In this document: piece by piece, positions 15,235 through 22,531 of the stretch | How the letters are laid out: the number at the start of each line of letters is the position of its first letter | How positions within the stretch are numbered: position 1 is the stretch's first letter | DNA from: Rhizobium sp. Root1212 | GTDB lineage: Bacteria; Pseudomonadota; Alphaproteobacteria; Rhizobiales; Rhizobiaceae | Direction: 5' to 3' | Length of the DNA: 64,000 bases | NCBI RefSeq assembly: GCF_001424985.1 | Contig: NZ_LMDA01000003.1 | Location: 1 to 64,000 of the forward strand | Notes under the pieces: model-generated | Told to the model about the DNA's origin: nothing | Database searches by the model: none | What the model saw: the letters and a program-made list of their open reading frames with translations, nothing else | Made by a program: the position numbers and the translations under genes

Positions 15235-16698
15235 TCAGTTCCTTGCTTCGCTTTCCATGTGGTGCAAACGAGGGGTCGCCTCGCCCGCATGTCCGATCGT
15301 CTTGCCGCGAACCAGCGGTTCGGAGCGCTCGAAATTCGCACCGGCAACGGCATCACCGATGATGACCATCACCGGGCCAGTAAGTTCGTCGCGGTGCTCC
15401 AGGTCCGGCAGGTCGCTGAGCGTGCCATGCAGGAGGCGGCGATCGGCGCGGCTGGCATTCTCGATCACGGCAACCGTGGTTTCCGCAGGCAGGCCGGCCT
15501 CCATCAGACGCCCGGCAACCGAGGCTGCCACGCTCCGTCCCATATAAACCGAAATCGTCGCGCCGGAAATCGCAAGCCTTACCCAGTCCGGCAAAACATC
15601 GCCGGCAAGATCATGGCCGGTGGTGAAGATCAGCGAGGAGGAAACGCCGCGCAGCGTCAGCGGCAGCTCGAAATCCGCAGCCGCGGCAAAAGCGGAGGTG
15701 ATACCGGGCACGATCTCGTAGGATACACCGGCCTCACGCAGAGCCGCCATTTCTTCGCCCGCGCGACCGAAAACGAGCGGATCGCCGGATTTCAACCGCA
15801 CGACGCGCTTGCCTTCGCGGCCGAGGCGAACGAGCAGTTGGTTGATGTCTTCCTGAGACTTCGAATGACAGCCCTTGCGCTTGCCGACGGAGATACGCTC
15901 GGCATCGCGGCGGCCCATATCGACGATCGCCTGCGGCACCAGCGCGTCATAAACGAGCACATCCGCCTGCATCATCACGCGCTGGGCGCGCAGCGTCAGC
16001 AGGTCTTCGGCACCGGGACCGGCGCCGACGAGCCAGATGTGACCCGCCACCTTTTCCATGGACTGCAGCAGCTTCGTCGCCTCACGGCGCGCTTCGACGT
16101 CCTTGCCGAGTGCGACCTGATCGGCGACGGCGCCGGAGAAGAAACGGTGCCAGAAGACCCGGCGCGCAATACCATGCGGTAGAAGGCGTTCCACCGTGCT
16201 GCGATAGGCCTGCGCCAATGTGGCCACACGACCGAGCGACGGCGAAAGCAGCTGATCGATCTGAGCGCGGATCATCTGGGCGAGCACCGGCCCTGCCCCT
16301 TCCGTGCCGATCGCCACGGCAACCGGCGCACGATTGACGAGGGCCGGCGTCAGGAAATCGCAATAGTCGGGCTGATCGACGGCATTGGCCGGGATTTTTC
16401 GCTCGCGGGCAGCGGTGACGATCAGACGATCCTGTGCGGCATCACCGGTCGCGGCAAAGACGAGGGTCGCGCCTTCGACCTGTTCTGGCACGAAGGCGGC
16501 ACGCACGGTCTCGATGGCTTTCGAGGAAAGAAAGGCTGCGAAATCCGCTTCCGGCGCATCGGCGTAAGCGACGATGCGGGCCTGCGTGTTCAGCAGCAGC
16601 CGGACCTTGGCATAGGCCTCGTCGCCATTGCCGAACACCGCCACGCATTTCTGCGCAACGCGGAAGAAGGCCGGAAAAACGGTCAGCTGTTCGTGCAT
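15235..16698 (-). CDS. cysG: Siroheme synthase, bifunctional or trifunctional
   Basis: 487 residues. The N-terminal Rossmann domain (AVFGNGDEA) is the precorrin-2 dehydrogenase/ferrochelatase part, and from about residue 217 (VGAGPGAEDLLTLRA) comes the uroporphyrinogen-III C-methyltransferase, with RLKSGDPLVFGRAGEE and VVPGITSA-like segments (YEIVPGITSAFAAA). It turns uroporphyrinogen III into siroheme, the cofactor of the CysI product downstream. The dinucleotide loop reads GNGDEA where most family members have GGGxVA; this may slightly alter the first domain. It is first in the operon cysG-DUF2849-cysI-DUF934. About 220 bases of non-coding DNA lie upstream. Confidence 0.94.
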   Translation of the reverse strand: MHEQLTVFPAFFRVAQKCVAVFGNGDEAYAKVRLLLNTQARIVAYADAPEADFAAFLSSKAIETVRAAFVPEQVEGATLVFAATGDAAQDRLIVTAARERKIPANAVDQPDYCDFLTPALVNRAPVAVAIGTEGAGPVLAQMIRAQIDQLLSPSLGRVATLAQAYRSTVERLLPHGIARRVFWHRFFSGAVADQVALGKDVEARREATKLLQSMEKVAGHIWLVGAGPGAEDLLTLRAQRVMMQADVLVYDALVPQAIVDMGRRDAERISVGKRKGCHSKSQEDINQLLVRLGREGKRVVRLKSGDPLVFGRAGEEMAALREAGVSYEIVPGITSAFAAAADFELPLTLRGVSSSLIFTTGHDLAGDVLPDWVRLAISGATISVYMGRSVAASVAGRLMEAGLPAETTVAVIENASRADRRLLHGTLSDLPDLEHRDELTGPVMVIIGDAVAGANFERSEPLVRGKTIGHAGEATPRLHHMESEARN

Positions 16699-16764
16699 CG
16701 GTCTGGAAACGATCCTGTTTCAGGTCTGCGGAATATCTCTTTTCGCTGCAATAAATTGAAGAAA

Positions 16765-16784
16765 CAGAAATTCCTCTCTTTCTG
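16765..16784. promoter_or_regulatory. Short inverted repeat upstream of cysG
   Basis: CAGAAA (16765-16770), eight bases, TTTCTG (16779-16784), in the AT-richer 220-base region between the divergent cysG and deaminase genes. It could be a regulator site for the sulfite operon. The arms are short and chance occurrence is quite possible. Confidence 0.25.
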
Positions 16785-16921
16785 CAGCTGCGTATTGTTT
16801 TACCCGACATTCTCCCGAATTGAGCAAATCTCTCCGGGAGGATGCCAGGCCCCACCCCTCAGGCCTGTTGCCTCGCCGGGCGGATATCCCTTAAATGCCG
16901 CCAATACCAGAGGAGTCTTCC

Positions 16922-17518
16922 ATGTCCCAAGCCGATCCGGCCGATCTTGCCGCCCGCCTGCTCTCCGTTCTCGAGCATGACATCCTGCCGCTCACGGAAA
17001 AGGGCGTTGCGGCCGGAAACAAGGTGTTCGGCGCTGCGATCCTGCGCAAATCCGACCTGTCGCTGGTTCTTGCCGAAACCAACAACGAGACGGAAAACCC
17101 GCTCTGGCACGGCGAAGTGCACACGCTGAAGCGTTTCTACGAGCGCTCTGAAAAACCGGATACGAAGGACCTGATCTTCCTCTCCACCCACGAGCCCTGT
17201 TCCATGTGCCTTTCGGCCATCACCTGGGCCGGTTTCGACAATTTCTACTATTTCTTCAGCCACGAGGATTCGCGCGACGCGTTTGCCATCCCGCACGACC
17301 TGCGCATCCTGAAGGAAGTCTTCAAGCTGGAGCCGGGCGGCTATGCCCGCAACAACGCCTTCTGGCGCTCCGCCAAGATCGGCGATCTCGTCGAGGCGGC
17401 AGAGCCCGCCCTCAAGGCCGAGCTGAAGGAGCAGGATGCTCGCATCCGCGCGCGATACGATGTGCTGTCGGAGACCTATCAGTCGGGCAAGTCCGGCAAC
17501 GACATTCCGCTGAACTGA
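16922..17518 (+). CDS. Cytidine/deoxycytidylate deaminase-like zinc enzyme
   Basis: 198 residues from ATG 16922, which follows AGAGGAG. The zinc motif is complete: His63-Gly-Glu65 (WHGEVH) and Pro-Cys93-Ser-Met-Cys96. Both flanks fit the CDA superfamily (FGAAIL before, AGFDNFYYFF after). It is longer than tRNA adenosine deaminase (TadA) and has an extra C-terminal helical region of about 70 residues, so a small-molecule nucleobase or nucleoside substrate is more likely. It could be a guanine-deaminase or cytosine-deaminase-like enzyme; the sequence does not settle which. The mazG gene starts four bases after its stop. Confidence 0.85.
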   Translation: MSQADPADLAARLLSVLEHDILPLTEKGVAAGNKVFGAAILRKSDLSLVLAETNNETENPLWHGEVHTLKRFYERSEKPDTKDLIFLSTHEPCSMCLSAITWAGFDNFYYFFSHEDSRDAFAIPHDLRILKEVFKLEPGGYARNNAFWRSAKIGDLVEAAEPALKAELKEQDARIRARYDVLSETYQSGKSGNDIPLN

Positions 17519-17522
17519 CGTC

Positions 17523-18356
17523 ATGCAGCCCTCCCGCGACATCAGCCGCCTGATCGAAATCATGGAAGCCCTGCGCCAGCCGGAAACCGGCTGCCCCTGG
17601 GACATCGTCCAGACCTTCGAGACCATCAAGCCCTATACGATCGAGGAGGCCTATGAGGTGGCCGATGCGATCGAGCGCAACGACATGGGCGATCTCTGCG
17701 ACGAGCTGGGCGACCTGCTACTGCAGGTGGTTTTTCACGCCCGCATGGCGGAGGAGCAGGGTGATTTTGCCTTCGGCGATGTCGTCGAGGCGGTCACTCG
17801 AAAGATGATCCGCCGTCATCCGCATGTCTTCGCCCGCTCCGATGCCGACACGCCGGAAGCCGTGAAGCTGCAATGGGATGCGATCAAGACCGCGGAAAAA
17901 GCCGAGCGTCGCGCCCGGCGGGCAAAACACGACCTGCCGGAAGACCCCGATGCCGGCTATCTCGGTTCCGTGCAACGCAGCTTCCCGGCGCTGGTAGAGG
18001 CGCTGAAACTGCAGGAGCGCGCCGCCAAGGTGGGCTTCGACTGGTCGGAACCGGAGCCGATCCTCGACAAGATCGAAGAGGAAGTGGCCGAGCTGCGGGA
18101 GGCGCTGAGGAGCGGCAACAAGGCCAAGGTTTCCGACGAACTCGGCGATCTGATCTTCGCCGTCGTCAACATCGGCCGTCATGTCGGCGTCGAGCCGGAA
18201 ATGGCCTTGCGCGGCACCAACACCAAATTCCGTCGCCGTTTTCACCATATCGAAACGGAATTGTCAGCTGCAGGCGAGAGCCTGGAAGAAGCAAGCCTCG
18301 ATCGGATGGAAGATTTGTGGCAACAGGCGAAGGCGATCGAGCGGCAGTTGGGATAG
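17523..18356 (+). CDS. mazG: Nucleoside triphosphate pyrophosphohydrolase MazG
   Basis: 277 residues with two MazG helical domains. Each has the magnesium-binding acidic pairs: EEAYEVADAIE with DELGDLLLQVVFHA in the first, and EEEVAELREAL with DELGDLIFAVVN in the second. The family hydrolyses all NTPs or dNTPs to monophosphates and pyrophosphate, cleaning the pool and lowering (p)ppGpp signalling effects in E. coli. It follows the deaminase at a four-base gap, suggesting a nucleotide-pool operon. ATG 17523 fits the family N-terminus (ISRLIEIMEALR, then CPWD). A compound palindrome follows the stop. Confidence 0.95.
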   Translation: MQPSRDISRLIEIMEALRQPETGCPWDIVQTFETIKPYTIEEAYEVADAIERNDMGDLCDELGDLLLQVVFHARMAEEQGDFAFGDVVEAVTRKMIRRHPHVFARSDADTPEAVKLQWDAIKTAEKAERRARRAKHDLPEDPDAGYLGSVQRSFPALVEALKLQERAAKVGFDWSEPEPILDKIEEEVAELREALRSGNKAKVSDELGDLIFAVVNIGRHVGVEPEMALRGTNTKFRRRFHHIETELSAAGESLEEASLDRMEDLWQQAKAIERQLG

Positions 18357-18396
18357 AAAAAATTCTTATTAGACGCCGGAAATCTCCGCCCACTCC

Positions 18397-18484
18397 GTCA
18401 TACTCGGCCTTGTGCCGAGTATCTGCAGGATCTCCGCATGTTCGGAGAGATTGAAAGATCCTCGGCACAAGGCCGAGGATGACG
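18397..18484. repeat. 88-bp compound palindromic repeat, copy 1
   Basis: Outer arms GTCATaCTCGGCCTTGTG... and ...CACAAGGCCGAGGATGAC are inverted copies of each other over about 27 bp with two mismatches; each arm also holds a small hairpin (CTCGG/CCGAG). The centre has TCTCCG/CGGAGA. It lies between convergent mazG and hflX and matches a second copy at 40143-40231 over nearly its whole length. Likely acts as a terminator or RNA-stabilising element as well. Confidence 0.88.
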
Positions 18485-18521
18485 CGAAGAACCGGGCGGG
18501 ACTTGTTGGCGCCCTGCCCGC

Positions 18522-19850
18522 TTACCAGTCGTCCACCTGCGGCTTCGGCCCATTGCCGAGACGGCGGTCGAGTTCGACCGATTCGGCCGCGGTCAGGCGC
18601 AGGTCGAGACTGACGGAACCGTCTTCCATATCCTCGCGCCCATCGACGATGGTGTGCTCGTAAATCCACGGCAGAAGCTGCAGCTTGTCCGTTGCCAGAA
18701 CCACGGTGCATTCCGTCATCACGCCGGAAAGCCGGGTGTTGATCTCGCCAAGCAGTTTATCGACGCCCTCGCCGGTAAAGGCGGACACGGCGACCGTATT
18801 TTTGCTCGTTGCCGCCTTCTGCACGAGAGCTTCGCGGGCTTCCGGCTCCAGCAGGTCGATCTTGTTCCAGACCTCGATGATCCGGGTTGCGCCTTCCTTC
18901 TCGTCGATGCCGAGATCGGCAAGGATGCGCAGGACGTCGCTCGCTTGTGCAGGGTTGTCCGGGTCGGACAGGTCGCGCACATGCAGGACCAGATCGGCTT
19001 CCAGCACCTCTTCCAGCGTCGCCCGGAAGGCGGCGACCAGATGGGTCGGCAGGTCGGAGATAAAACCAACCGTATCGGAAAGGATGACCGTGCGGCCGGC
19101 CGGCAGCTTCATGCGGCGCAGCGTCGGATCGAGCGTCGCAAACAGCATGTCTTCGGCCAGCACACCGGCACCGGTGATGCGGTTGAACAGTGTCGATTTG
19201 CCGGCATTGGTATAGCCGACCAGCGCCACGATCGGGTGCGGCACTTTCTTGCGCTTGGCGCGGTGCAACTGGCGGGTGCGGCGCACCTGCTCCAGCTCCC
19301 TTTCCAGCCGCAGGATCTTTTCCTGCAGCAGGCGTCGGTCGGCTTCGATCTGGGTTTCGCCGGGACCGCCGAGGAAGCCCGCGCCGCCGCGCTGGCGTTC
19401 AAGGTGAGTCCAGCTGCGCACCAGCCGGCCTTTCTGGTAGTTCAGATGCGCGAGCTCGACCTGCAGCGTGCCTTCCTTGGTGGAGGCGCGGCGGCCGAAG
19501 ATTTCGAGGATGAGACCCGTCCGGTCGATGACCTTGGCGTTCCATTCCTTTTCAAGGTTGCGCTGCTGCACCGGCGTCAACGGGTGATCGACGATGACGA
19601 GACCGGCATTGTGCTCGCTGAGCAGATGGCCGATTTCCTCGATCTTGCCGGTGCCGAGCAGCGTGCCGGGCTTCGGCTGGGCAATGGGCACGATCAGCCC
19701 CTGCACCACGGTCAGATCGATGGCGAGCGCGAGGCCAATCGCCTCTTCGAGCCGGCTTTCGTCGGAGCGCGTGGTGGTCGGGGCGACGATATCGGCAGCA
19801 GCCTGCCGCCCGGCCTTCTTCAGAACCGGGACGATGACGAGGGCGCGCAT
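18522..19850 (-). CDS. hflX: Ribosome-associated GTPase HflX
   Basis: 442 residues. The N-terminal HflX domain precedes an Obg-like G domain, with the P-loop GYTNAGKSTLF (near residue 210), the DTVGFISDLP switch and NKIDLL. The family binds the 50S subunit and splits stalled or heat-damaged ribosomes. The open frame extends to 20051, but it would run through hfq; the only ATG in the gap is 19850. Codons for TPDITKRDTKSSS just upstream look protein-like, so a non-standard earlier start is not fully excluded. It follows hfq by 76 bases, the usual alphaproteobacterial hfq-hflX pair. Confidence 0.93.
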   Translation of the reverse strand: MRALVIVPVLKKAGRQAAADIVAPTTTRSDESRLEEAIGLALAIDLTVVQGLIVPIAQPKPGTLLGTGKIEEIGHLLSEHNAGLVIVDHPLTPVQQRNLEKEWNAKVIDRTGLILEIFGRRASTKEGTLQVELAHLNYQKGRLVRSWTHLERQRGGAGFLGGPGETQIEADRRLLQEKILRLERELEQVRRTRQLHRAKRKKVPHPIVALVGYTNAGKSTLFNRITGAGVLAEDMLFATLDPTLRRMKLPAGRTVILSDTVGFISDLPTHLVAAFRATLEEVLEADLVLHVRDLSDPDNPAQASDVLRILADLGIDEKEGATRIIEVWNKIDLLEPEAREALVQKAATSKNTVAVSAFTGEGVDKLLGEINTRLSGVMTECTVVLATDKLQLLPWIYEHTIVDGREDMEDGSVSLDLRLTAAESVELDRRLGNGPKPQVDDW

Positions 19851-19926
19851 ATCATCGCGAAGCTTTTCCAGCTCAGGGATGATAGACGACGATTTGGTAT
19901 CACGTTTGGTAATGTCAGGTGTCCTG

Positions 19927-20169
19927 TCAGGAAGCGGATTCTTCGCTCTCGAACATCTGCATGGGCTGCCCCGGCATGATTGTCGAGATGGCGTGCTTGT
20001 ACACCAGCTGCGAATGACCGTCACGGCGCAAAAGCACACAGAAATTGTCAAAAGACGTGACGACGCCCGTCAGTTTCACACCGTTGATAAGAAAAATCGT
20101 CAGAGAGATTTTCTGCTTGCGGACGGTATTGAGAAAAAGGTCCTGCAGGTTTTGAGAACGTTCCGCCAT
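19927..20169 (-). CDS. hfq: RNA chaperone Hfq
   Basis: 80 residues, the short alphaproteobacterial form. Sm1 is visible ([15 protein letters not shown] with SFDNFCVLL) and Sm2 carries the family signature YKHAIST. The hexamer helps small RNAs pair with mRNAs and in rhizobia affects nitrogen fixation gene control through NifA. The gene precedes hflX. A possible -10 (TATAAT, minus strand) lies at 20219-20214, about 45 bases above the start codon. Confidence 0.97.
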   Translation of the reverse strand: MAERSQNLQDLFLNTVRKQKISLTIFLINGVKLTGVVTSFDNFCVLLRRDGHSQLVYKHAISTIMPGQPMQMFESEESAS

Positions 20170-20213
20170 GGCGCCGCTTCTTTCTTATTTGCCGGTTCCG
20201 ATTTAACCGGTTG

Positions 20214-20219
20214 ATTATA
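20214..20219 (-). promoter_or_regulatory. Candidate -10 box of hfq
   Basis: The minus strand reads TATAAT exactly. No good -35 is seen at 16-18 bases. Just downstream is a 6-bp inverted repeat, CCGGTT/AACCGG (20192-20210), of unknown meaning. Confidence 0.35.
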
Positions 20220-20280
20220 CGATTTTAATGTCCCGAATACCGCCAGCTATGGAGTTTTCGGCATCTCCCCGGATTTGGTA

Positions 20281-21144
20281 TCAAATCAAAGTCTTCTCCG
20301 CAACGTCGAAAAAGGCTTCGCGGATTTTCTGCGCCGTGCTGCCGGGATGGCCGTTGGCGATGGTGTGACCGTCAACCGCCACCACAGGGAAGCAAATGCT
20401 GGTCGCGGCGGTGATGAACACTTCACGAGCGGCGAGCATCTCTTCAACGGTGAAGGCTCGCTCCTCGATTTCAAGCCCAATTTTGGTTGCGACATCCTGC
20501 AAGGTCGTGCGGGTGATGCCGCGCAGAATCCCGTGATCGGCCGGGCGGGTGCGTAGCGCGCCATCCTTGTCGACGATCCAGACATTGGTGGCGGCCCCTT
20601 CCGTCACCCTGCTATCGGCATCGATGAAGATCGCCTCCTGTGCGCCCGCTTCCTTCGCCTGCTGCCGCGCCAACACATTGGGCAGAAGGCCGACCGTCTT
20701 GATATCGACCCGGTCCCAGCGATTTTCCGGCACTGTGATGGCGCGGATGCCGTCGACATTCTTGCGGGCGATCAACGAGGCATCGGTGCGCTTTGCCGTC
20801 ACCACAACCGTTGGCTTGGTATCCGGAGCCGGAAACACGTGATCGCGCCGTGCCGCACCGCGCGTGACCTGCAGATAGAACAGGCCGTTCTTCACGTGAT
20901 TGCGCCGGACCACCTGGCGGATGATCGTGACCAGCGCCTTGCGCGACATCGGCGGGGCGATGCGGATTTCCGACAGCGACCGGTCGAGACGATCGAGATG
21001 CCGGGTCAGGTCGACGATATAGCCATGCCGGATTTCGCAGACTTCATAGACGCCATCGGCGAGCTGAAAGCCGCGGTCTTCGATGGAAACCCCGGCCTCC
21101 GCTGTGCGCAGGTAAGCGCCGTTCACATAGGCAATTCTCGTCAT
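20281..21144 (-). CDS. dat: D-amino-acid aminotransferase (class IV, PLP)
   Basis: 287 residues from ATG 21144, preceded by GAGGAG. It belongs to the branched-chain/D-amino acid aminotransferase fold. Seen are VNGAYLRTAEAGVSIEDRGFQLADGVYE at the N-terminus (in pieces), the PLP lysine in DIKTVGLLPNVL, and EGAATNVWIV near the phosphate-binding part. It interconverts D-alanine and D-glutamate for peptidoglycan, though members of the family also act on other amino acids. It sits between ntrX and hfq, a conserved place in rhizobia. The frame opens at 21174, but an upstream ATG would lack a ribosome site and overlap the ntrX end region. Confidence 0.88.
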   Translation of the reverse strand: MTRIAYVNGAYLRTAEAGVSIEDRGFQLADGVYEVCEIRHGYIVDLTRHLDRLDRSLSEIRIAPPMSRKALVTIIRQVVRRNHVKNGLFYLQVTRGAARRDHVFPAPDTKPTVVVTAKRTDASLIARKNVDGIRAITVPENRWDRVDIKTVGLLPNVLARQQAKEAGAQEAIFIDADSRVTEGAATNVWIVDKDGALRTRPADHGILRGITRTTLQDVATKIGLEIEERAFTVEEMLAAREVFITAATSICFPVVAVDGHTIANGHPGSTAQKIREAFFDVAEKTLI

Positions 21145-21166
21145 GCCCGCTCCTCGGGGTTCAATA

Positions 21167-22531
21167 TCAGACACCGAGGGACTTCAGCTTGCGGTGCAGC
21201 GCCGAGCGCTCCATGCCGACAAACTCCGCCGTGCGGGAAATGTTGCCGCCGAAGCGATTGATCTGGGCGATCAGATAGTCGCGTTCGAACATTTCGCGCG
21301 CTTCGCGCAGCGGCAACGTCATGATGTGCTGGTCGCCCTGGGCGGAAATCTTCGGCAGGCTGTCGCCCACCTCGGTCGGCAGCATATCGGCGGAGATCGG
21401 CGTATCCGGCCCATCGGTTCGCGCCAGAATCATGAGGCGCTCGATGTTGTTGCGTAATTGGCGGATGTTGCCCGGCCAGTCATGGGCCTGCAGCACGGCC
21501 AGCGCATCGTCGCCGATCTTGCGGGCGCGGATACCGGCCTGCTCGCTGATCTGGCGCATGAACATATCGACGAGGAAAGGAATATCTTCCCGCCGCTCGG
21601 CAAGCGCCGGCACCCGCACGGGAATGACGGCGAGGCGATGATAAAGATCTTCGCGGAAGGCGCCTTCTGCAATCTGGCTTTCAAGATTGTAGGCGGTCGA
21701 GGAGATGATACGGACATCGACCTTCACGCGCTTCGAACCACCGACACGCTCGAACTGCTGATCGACCAGCACGCGCAGGATCTTGTTCTGGGTTTCGCGC
21801 GGCATTTCGCCGACTTCGTCGAGATAGAGCATGCCGCCATGGGCTTCTTCGAGCGCCCCGGTCTTGCGCGGCTGGCCGGCAGTACCTTCGGTGCCGAAGA
21901 GGGCGATTTCCATGCGCTCCGGCGTGATCGCCGCTGCGTTCAGCGCGACGAACGGCCCGCCCGCCCGCGCCGACTTGCGGTGGATCATGCGCGCCACCAG
22001 TTCCTTGCCGGAGCCGGAAGGGCCGTGGATCATGATGCGGCTGTTCGTCGGAGCGACCTTCTCGATGTTCTGGCGCAATTGCGAGACCGCAACGGAGGTG
22101 CCAATCAGCTCAACGGGATCGCCGGAGCGCTTCTTCAGCTCGGACACCTCGCGCTTGAGCTTCGATGTTTCCAGCGCCCGCTCGGCGATCAAGATCAATC
22201 GATCGGCCTTGAACGGCTTTTCGATGAAATCATAGGCACCGCGACGGATCGCCGAAACGGCGGTCTCGATATTGCCGTGGCCGGAAATCATCACCACCGG
22301 CAGGTCGGGATGGCGGCTCTTGATTTCGTCGAGCAGCGCAAGGCCATCAAGCTTGCTGCCCTGCATCCAGATATCGAGGAAAACCAGGCGCGGCAGGCGA
22401 TCGCTGATTGCGGCAAGCGCGCTGTCGCTGTCGAACGCCGTGCGGGTTTCATGCCCCTCGTCCGACAGGATGCCGGAGACGATTTCGCGGATATCCTCCT
22501 CGTCATCAACTACAAGAATGTCAGCCGCCAT
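21167..22531 (-). CDS. ntrX: Nitrogen assimilation response regulator NtrX
   Basis: 454 residues: receiver domain with phosphoacceptor Asp in LVFLDIWMQG (near 53), AAA+ domain with Walker A GPSGSGKE, and a Fis-type helix-turn-helix at the end (NISRTAEFVGMERSALHRKL). Its sigma-54 contact loop GAFTGA is missing: the stretch after ALFG reads TEGTAGQPRKTGALEEA. So it probably cannot open sigma-54 promoters in the usual way and may bind DNA with another polymerase. NtrY, encoded just upstream with an 11-base overlap, should phosphorylate it. It controls nitrogen metabolism and, in several alphaproteobacteria, envelope and respiration genes. Confidence 0.95.
   Translation of the reverse strand: MAADILVVDDEEDIREIVSGILSDEGHETRTAFDSDSALAAISDRLPRLVFLDIWMQGSKLDGLALLDEIKSRHPDLPVVMISGHGNIETAVSAIRRGAYDFIEKPFKADRLILIAERALETSKLKREVSELKKRSGDPVELIGTSVAVSQLRQNIEKVAPTNSRIMIHGPSGSGKELVARMIHRKSARAGGPFVALNAAAITPERMEIALFGTEGTAGQPRKTGALEEAHGGMLYLDEVGEMPRETQNKILRVLVDQQFERVGGSKRVKVDVRIISSTAYNLESQIAEGAFREDLYHRLAVIPVRVPALAERREDIPFLVDMFMRQISEQAGIRARKIGDDALAVLQAHDWPGNIRQLRNNIERLMILARTDGPDTPISADMLPTEVGDSLPKISAQGDQHIMTLPLREAREMFERDYLIAQINRFGGNISRTAEFVGMERSALHRKLKSLGV

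Noticed and set aside
22521-22531. Frameshift or fusion between ntrY and ntrX
   Set aside because: The 11-base overlap is a normal coupling overlap; each gene has its own start and stop.
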